64,000 nt of DNA, taken from positions 2,108,001-2,172,000 of the forward strand of contig CP137320.1 in assembly GCA_033182465.1 (NCBI GenBank). The letters run 5' to 3'. Below are positions 58,192 to 64,000 of this stretch, piece by piece (position 1 is the stretch's first letter; every line of letters starts with the position of its first letter). The translations under genes were made by a program, and so were the position numbers. This DNA is from Sanghuangporus weigelae. Its lineage: Eukaryota > Basidiomycota > Agaricomycetes > Hymenochaetales > Hymenochaetaceae. The notes under the pieces are model-generated. The model was not told the DNA's origin and searched no databases. It saw only the letters and a program-made list of their open reading frames with translations.

Positions 58192-59159
58192 ATGTACTTA
58201 CCATATGCACAATTCCGTCTGAATATATGAGTGGGAGTAGAATTCTGTTTTATTAAATGGTTCCGCTGCATGGCATTTGCACAGCCCACCCTTGCGACAA
58301 TCGGAAACCGTACAAGAGTTCACCTGCAACGTCGTTTTATTTTAGAGTGATGATTTGCGTTCAATCAAGCTTGCTAATGCATAATGCATAATAGACTGAC
58401 CACCGACACGGGAGACGCACAGTCAATGCACGTGAACTCGACTCGGGGGACAGGCAAATAGACGCGTCGAAAACGCGACGCGTCCAGAGTCCGCGAGCGA
58501 GTGCCTGATCGGAGTGAACTGCTTTTGAAGAGGAGCGAAGAGTTGGGACCCCGTTCTCACTGGTTGGCGAACTGGTCGGTGTCTTATTACAACTCCTTAT
58601 TCCTCGGCGCGTTGGCCGTCAGGGGGGGCTTCGAGATCCCAGGATTATCAGCAAGCGATAGTTTATCGTTTCCCTAGGTCGAGGGAATCACGAGAGAGGT
58701 GACTGACTGGGGGTTCGGCTTTCGGCAGGATGGAACAAAGATGGGAACGGTCCATCCGGCCGAGCGGGGAGCCCGCAGGAACTGACCGGAATAAGATTGC
58801 ACGCATATTCATACATTGCTGACGACCTCCGGACCAAACCCCAATTTCGTGGCTTTCTGGTTTTTGCCACCGTCACATCTAGAGCTTAAGAGGGGGGGGA
58901 TGAACTCGCAAAGCCTAAAGCGTGTGCGACTCTCGAATCGCTCGGAGGCGTCCCTCCCTGGCCGGTGAACTGACTGTCGCTACGAGCTGCAGCTGCCCGA
59001 ACGCTGCGATAACCCGAGTGGATGTCGCCGCCGTACGACCTGTATTTTACAGCGAGCCCGACAGCTAATCCTAGACAAGTAAGTATAGAGTTTTGAAATA
59101 GAGCCGTGGCCGTGGCCGTGCCGTTCCCTTGCGATCGGGTGCTGCTCGCGTCCGTTCTC
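58192..59159. other. Intergenic, with a paired ACGCGT element
   Basis: Roughly 970 bp between two plus-strand genes with no gene recognised. Two ACGCGT boxes (58462-58467 and 58478-58483) form a near-palindrome GACGCGTCGAAAACGCGACG followed by CGTC. From 59098 a GTGGCC tandem (GTGGCCGTGGCCGTGCCG) occurs. Confidence 0.4.
58461..58484. promoter_or_regulatory. Near-palindromic pair of ACGCGT boxes
   Basis: GACGCGTC occurs twice, separated by GAAAACGC-type sequence, giving a 24-bp imperfect palindrome. MBF-type sites in yeasts are ACGCGT, often in pairs. It lies about 700 bp upstream of the DUF6593-like gene and 270 bp after the BTB gene. Confidence 0.35.
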
Positions 59160-60080
59160 CCCCTCTCGCCAACAAAGGCTTAATGAATCCTCGCTATGTA
59201 CACAGTGCATCATCCTGGGCGAAGACGTCGAGCCTATTTTCTATCGCTTCGAGGTACCCAAGCCACCTTCTTCTCTCTCAGCCAATGACCACTCATTTTC
59301 GAAACCCGTTTCTCCTCGCAGACCCCGGAGGTGTTCATGACGAACAAGAGAACGACGGTGAGAGTCTAAAGCGGATCGACGCTGTCAAACCACCATCGCA
59401 ATTTATCTCTCGGTCGATCAATTCTAACGCTTAATCGCCTATTATTTTTATTATCCTCCTCCTTGCTGGTCCAGGTTTACCGAAATCAAGATGAGATGGT
59501 CGCCGTCTTCGACTGGAGCACCGACTTGTACCTCGGTCTATGTACGGTCAAGGACAGACAGCCCTTTGCAATGGCCATGCTCGTCCTCCCGGGCTCAACT
59601 CCCAGGCAAGTCCTGAAATCCGCACACACGACAGCTTTCCCCCTTTCCCCCTGCTGCCTTTCGGAATAGACGATGCTAATTGTCCGCCTCCCTCGCAGCT
59701 CTCGGGCCTTTTTTCTCAACGGAGCGAAATTCGAATGGCGTAGATTACGGGAAGACCAGCTGAATTATGATGTGAGTGCGTGCACATCGCTCTTCCGTCG
59801 TCGCTCCCGATATTAACGGATGGCTCTCCTATTACTCCTTGCTTCCCTTGATGTCTCCGTCTCGTAACCCTTGACCGTCCTGGCTCTTCAGTTATACCAT
59901 GCCCCTCAAAATCAAAATGGCCCTGGCGTCCGGATCGCATCCTTCCGCACCGTCGACCAAGCGACCCCACTTGGCCCAGCACATGGTTTCTTACAATATA
60001 ATTTCGTGCAGCCTGCTCTTCTCCTCGAGGCCCTCCTTGCGTTGAGCCTGAATCGTTGGCTCGACATGCACGCCATGTAA
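59160..60080 (+). CDS. DUF6593-like hypothetical protein (5' end unresolved)
   Basis: Five exons can be joined: an exon ending at 59253 (CTQCIILGEDVEPIFYRFE), 59322-59357 (TPEVFMTNKRTT), 59475-59605 (VYRNQDEMVAVFDWSTDLYL and on to LVLPGSTP), 59699-59771 (SRAFFLNGAKFEWRRLRED) and 59892-60080 (LYHAPQNQNGPGVRIASFRT to the stop). The intron 59606-59698 has a GC-AG border with the consensus donor AG|GCAAGT. The pattern of FYRFET, W-containing strand and final LLLEALLALSLNRWLDM helix resembles mushroom DUF6593 proteins, whose function is unknown. No ATG is visible in the first exon's frame, so an upstream exon is missing from this model and the start given is approximate. Confidence 0.5.
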
Positions 60081-60386
60081 AGCGAGTCATAGATGCGTAC
60101 GTACTAGTAGCGTAATCGGTAGGGTTGCCAGTGCGCAGGTCGTTTTGGGATTTTTTTCTTCTTTTTCTTTCTTCCAATTTGGTCACGACAATTGAACGGA
60201 AAAGAAAGCAATGAGAATATATTATTACTAGAAAGATAACGAAAGCTTGGTTCACAGACAATATTCCCTAAGATATAATCACAGCAAGAAATGATAACTA
60301 ACTAGTCCATATGTCAATACAATCATACGAACTACGAACTCAAAATGCATAGAGTACTCTGGAGGTATCACACACAACATGGGCGT
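60081..60386. other. Convergent 3' flanks, no gene seen
   Basis: AT-rich spacer between the DUF6593-like gene (+) and the large Ser/Pro-rich gene (-). Nothing recognisable. Confidence 0.4.
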
Positions 60387-63300
60387 CTATTGTGAAGGGC
60401 TCACAGAGGCGAGCATACGATCCAGACACTCTTCGACCGTCCAGTTGACATCAGATTCGGTTTGCAAAGAGCCGGAGTGTGAATGCCCAGGAACGTGAGA
60501 GGCTTTGGGCTTGATGTTGAAAGTGGCCGCTTCCGTATTACGTGCCAGCTGTTCAATCAGCCGCGCGACCTGTGCCGAAGAACTATGAAACACCTAGAAG
60601 AATTCCCGACAGTTAGGCGACGGCGTAAAATATCAGACGAGTCACGGAAGCGTATCTACCTTCGTTTCAGGCCGGGCCGCTACACGACTCTTCCTCCTGG
60701 CATATGCAGAGATGTTGCTATCCTTTGACCCCGTCCGCGCATGCTCCTTGAAGAACAACTGCTCGCTCTCACTGTCATGTGTGGGCAGATTCGAGTATTC
60801 AGACTCCAGGCTACTGCGCCGGGGATAGTATGACTCGGCGTCCTCCGCTCTCAGGCCATTCACAATAGACCTGTAAGAAATCGGTTAATGTCGCAACGTT
60901 ATCAGTGAAATGACGAAAGATCTCACCAAATCGTCTCCCCATTTGCCAGTTCTATGACTTCGAGCGCTTGCCCCTCTTCCATTTCCGGAAGACCCTCATC
61001 AAGAGGGGTCCGTGGTGGTTCGTAAAGTTCTGGGCTCTGCGCGCTCGCCGTTCTATCACCAGTATACATATCATAGCTGGGAATAATGTTTATAGGCGTG
61101 AGTTTCGGATCGTCAGCAACACAAGAGGTAAAACACGTACAACGAATCATAGGGTGACTTTTCCACCGGTGTTTCTGGTGTTAGCCTGGATGACGAAAAT
61201 CGTCCAGAATTGGACAAAGAAAGGGGAGATGGAAGGCTTGGAACAGGCGGAGATGGTTCGATGGATTGCCTCTTGGCTTTTGAGGGTGGAGGAGTAGGGA
61301 TGCGTTCGTGCACCGACCGATTAGACTGTACAGAAACATTGCTCGCACGCTTGTAGCTTTTCGTAGTAGGCTTTCTTGACAATGCAGCAAGGTCTGTGGT
61401 CGAACCATTCGCAGAAGGGAGGATCAGTGTGCGTCGAAGGACTGTGCTTCGAGCGTTCCCATGAGCATCGGCGATCTCGCGCACGCGGCGAGGTGCAGCA
61501 GGAGGTAAAGGTGAGCCCGCGAGCTGACGTGCTGAAGTGGACCTAGAAAGATCCGCGAAAGGCCGCTCAATGAAGACTTCCGGAATCACTGGACCAGAAG
61601 GGCGGGCCGCACGACCAGAAGGCTCCTCAGCGGGTAAATCTCCGCGATTCCCTGTCGCAGTTGTTTCATTCGAAGGTTGAGTACGGGCCAAAATTTCGTT
61701 TAGGGTCGACTGATCTAGACCTAAACTTTGAGCGGCCTCGAAGAATTGCTTCAACGCCGCTGGTTCCGGCGGCGATGATGCAGGCGATGAGGAGGAAGCT
61801 ATGATGGTGGGCGTTTCTGTGGGCTGACGAGATAAAGACGGTGCTGTTGGTCCACCACGAGCAAAAGCATGAGAGACGCTACCACTCCGCGACAGTAGAG
61901 GCACCGAAGACGGTGCCAATTGGAAGCTACGTCTTCCGTTTGCAGACGCAGATAACGATGGTGTATTAGAGGATATGGCCGATGATGAACTGTTCTTATG
62001 CTCATGTTCCATGGGACTCGTCGGCTGACCCTTCTTCCGAAAGCGTGACATGAAGGACTTCAAATTAGGTCCCGCGGATGCAGGCGGAGAAACATTCGAA
62101 GGTTTCGGATGGGCATTTAAATCAGTCGTACTAGCTTTGGAAGGTGTCAAGCTCCTGTTCCCAATCTGAGGAGAACTGGTGAAGGAAGATGACGTATTGT
62201 CAAGAGCCCAAGGAGTCACCTCCTCCCCGTTCGGATGAACATTCTTGCTCCTCAAGGTATTCCGCAGCCTTCTAGAGAATGACATCTTCACTGAACGCTG
62301 AGATTCGTTGTGAGCGGGGTTTAACGGAGAAGTGGGGATAGTAGGTATCTTGTCTATGCTTGTCGAAGATTGGACCAAGAGAGGGCCAGAAATATCCTGA
62401 AGATTAATCTTCTTCTTCGCTATGTGCGGAGAAGACGTAGGGAAACGTCCTTGCTGAGGCGATCTGCGCAGCTGGGCCATCGCGGCTTCGGTACGCTCTT
62501 GGACTTGACGAATCAGATCGTTATGATCTGCGATGTGAACATTGTCCGAAGTCATGTTGGCCCCACGGTCCGATATAGGCCGGGCATTATCTTCATCCTT
62601 AGACGGAACAGGAGACGGCTGAGGCACGTCAAGTCTGTCTTGTTGCCCGACATTCTGACCAGGTTCCTGTGGAGAAACGGGCTCTGGCTCTGGCCCCGGC
62701 AAAGTAGGTACAGGCTCCGGCTCACTAGAACCAAATAAGATCTCCGCGAGGTCTTTGTTTCGTCGCCCGGGACTAGAAGTCGGAATTGGCGCGAGGAAGG
62801 GAGCAGAAGGAGGTACCACTTGAACCTCTGTATCATCGCTGGCGTCTCGTTCATGCTCTATTGGTTCTGGTGCTGGGATGCTGTCTACTACAGTGTTAAG
62901 CAGCGCGTTGGCCTTCACAGTGGTCTCTGCATTCGCGGTAAAAGGCAACCCGGACGCGGGAGCCGGACTTGTCGTCTATTCGTGCAACAAGTAGTTTAGT
63001 TTTCAGACCGATAATAACAACTGAGAATAAAATACGCACCCTGCTTTGCTGACCACCGATCGAGTGAACAGATGCAGCAGTAGATGGTCGTCGCCGACGA
63101 AGAGTTGACGGTGCGCGTACTTCCGAGTTTCTTGAGCGAGCTTCAGCAGCGTCAAGTAGCTTGCCTTGAATAGTGATCAAGTCCAACTTTGTAAGCCCAG
63201 TGAATTGACGCAAAATGTTTGCTGGATCATCCACAGCCAGAACTTGACTACTGAACCGAGTTCGGGCAGCAGCATTATCAGCAGCAGTCGGGACGTCGTG

Positions 63301-64000
63301 CCAAGCAGGTTCAGCTCTTTCTGGTGAGTAAACAAAATTTGGCCCATCATCCTCTGTGGAATGATAGCTCGAGCCTACAGATGCGAGCGAGGAACGAGAC
63401 GAATTGTCCGACGTGGGAGGGATGAATAACGAGCTGCTGCTGTGCTTCTGCGCAAACGGCGATGTGGGTGGCGTTAATAACGGGGACACGACCCTTTGTT
63501 TGCTCCGAGTCTTTTCATCAATCGTCGAGGAAACCGATGTTGAGCGCGCAAGGTCTCGCGACGGAGATGAATCAGAACCACGGAAGCTGGAATGTTCGGA
63601 CGTTGGGTCAAAGTCCACGAAAGCAAGAGCTGAAGCTGACAGAATAGAACTGCTTGACAGGAATTTTGGACGGACTTCCGGACCTCCTCCATCCAACAAA
63701 GTAGCAGGAGAGTATACAGGACGAGGAGACCGTAAACCATTGTGAGTTGTTTCATCATTTGAGTTCTCCACCTGATTCAGACTTTCAACCACACTGGAAT
63801 TGCTTGGATTCCTAGAATGACCAAGCAAAGTTCCATTTCGTCCAAGAGGTCGGTAGTTTTGAGCTGATTCTCGACCGGGAACATTCCACGTCACGTTTGA
63901 CGGAGTCGACGGTCGTGAGCCTCCGTTCAGAGACTGGAAAGCAGTGCTGTTACTCGACAAGGGCGAAGAAGGCCTGCGCCAATGAGAATTGAGTGATGCA
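60387..64000 (-). CDS. Large Ser/Pro-rich protein, 5' end beyond window
   Basis: At least five exons read right to left: from the window edge to 63040 (HWRRPSSPLSSNSTAFQSLN...HSIGGQQSR), 62980-61150 (TTSPAPASGLPFTANAET...PVEKSPYDS), then YDMYTGDRTASAQSPELYEP, SIVNGLRAEDAESYYPRRSS and VFHSSSAQVARLIEQLARNT to WTVEECLDRMLASVSPSQ, stop at 60387. Over 1,100 residues are visible. Most is disordered with many Ser-Pro sites (for example SPLLTPPTSPF), suiting phosphorylation by proline-directed kinases. More ordered parts are AVDDPANILRQFTGLTKLDL with LITIQGKLLDAAEARSRNSE, EVIELANGETIWSIVNGL and the last exon. I do not recognise the family; a cell polarity or signalling scaffold is a guess. Confidence 0.65.

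Noticed and set aside
63404-63745. 113-codon plus-strand frame
   Set aside because: It lies opposite the Ser/Pro-rich minus-strand gene, which has consistent exon joins.

Overview
The window looks like nuclear DNA of a filamentous basidiomycete, most likely an agaricomycete. Genes are packed on both strands and are broken by many very short introns, mostly 45 to 65 nt, with GTRNGY donors. The gene set fits this: trehalose phosphorylase, a SCAP-type sterol sensor, a DUF6593-like protein, a small secreted protein and many Ser/Pro-rich proteins. No rRNA, tRNA, CRISPR array or intact mobile element was recognised. Exon joins were made by eye from splice signals, reading frame and family motifs, so exon borders are predictions.

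Left part (1-22.8 kb): a 3' gene tail; a PH-domain plus TKL-type kinase (-); dipeptidyl peptidase III (-), divergent from a mitochondrial i-AAA protease of the YME1 family (+); a LOG-type phosphoribohydrolase (+); checkpoint clamp subunit RAD1 (+); SCAP (-), divergent from pyruvate dehydrogenase protein X (+); RNase P/MRP subunit POP7 (-); one doubtful ORF; histone H1 (-).

Middle part (22.8-46.8 kb): a TEA/ATTS-like protein (+); a long protein with the layout of a meiotic chromosome axis core factor of the Red1/SYCP2 type (+); an M1 aminopeptidase whose active site is cut into tiny exons (+); a WW-HECT ubiquitin ligase without a visible C2 domain (+); mRNA cap guanine-N7 methyltransferase (-); a small secreted protein gene and a decayed copy of it (-); complex III assembly factor MZM1 (+); a GGQ ribosome-rescue factor (+); an unnamed protein with a conserved cysteine-containing tail (-).

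Right part (46.8-64 kb): trehalose phosphorylase (-), divergent from a TFIIB/Brf1-like factor (+); a gene-poor stretch of about 2.9 kb; a small disordered protein (+); N-terminal glutamine amidohydrolase NTAQ1 (+); a BTB/POZ protein (+); a DUF6593-like protein (+); and the 3' part of a large Ser/Pro-rich protein (-) that runs off the right edge.

There is no operon-like pathway cluster. Mitochondrial genes (YME1, PDX1, MZM1, the GGQ factor, possible leaders on DPP III and the M1 aminopeptidase) and DNA/chromosome genes (RAD1, histone H1, the axis-like gene) are over-represented, which may be chance. The most notable observations are the axis-like gene with two SUMO-interaction motifs, the micro-exon active site, three probable GC-AG introns, the C2-less HECT ligase and the relic duplicate of the secreted-protein gene.
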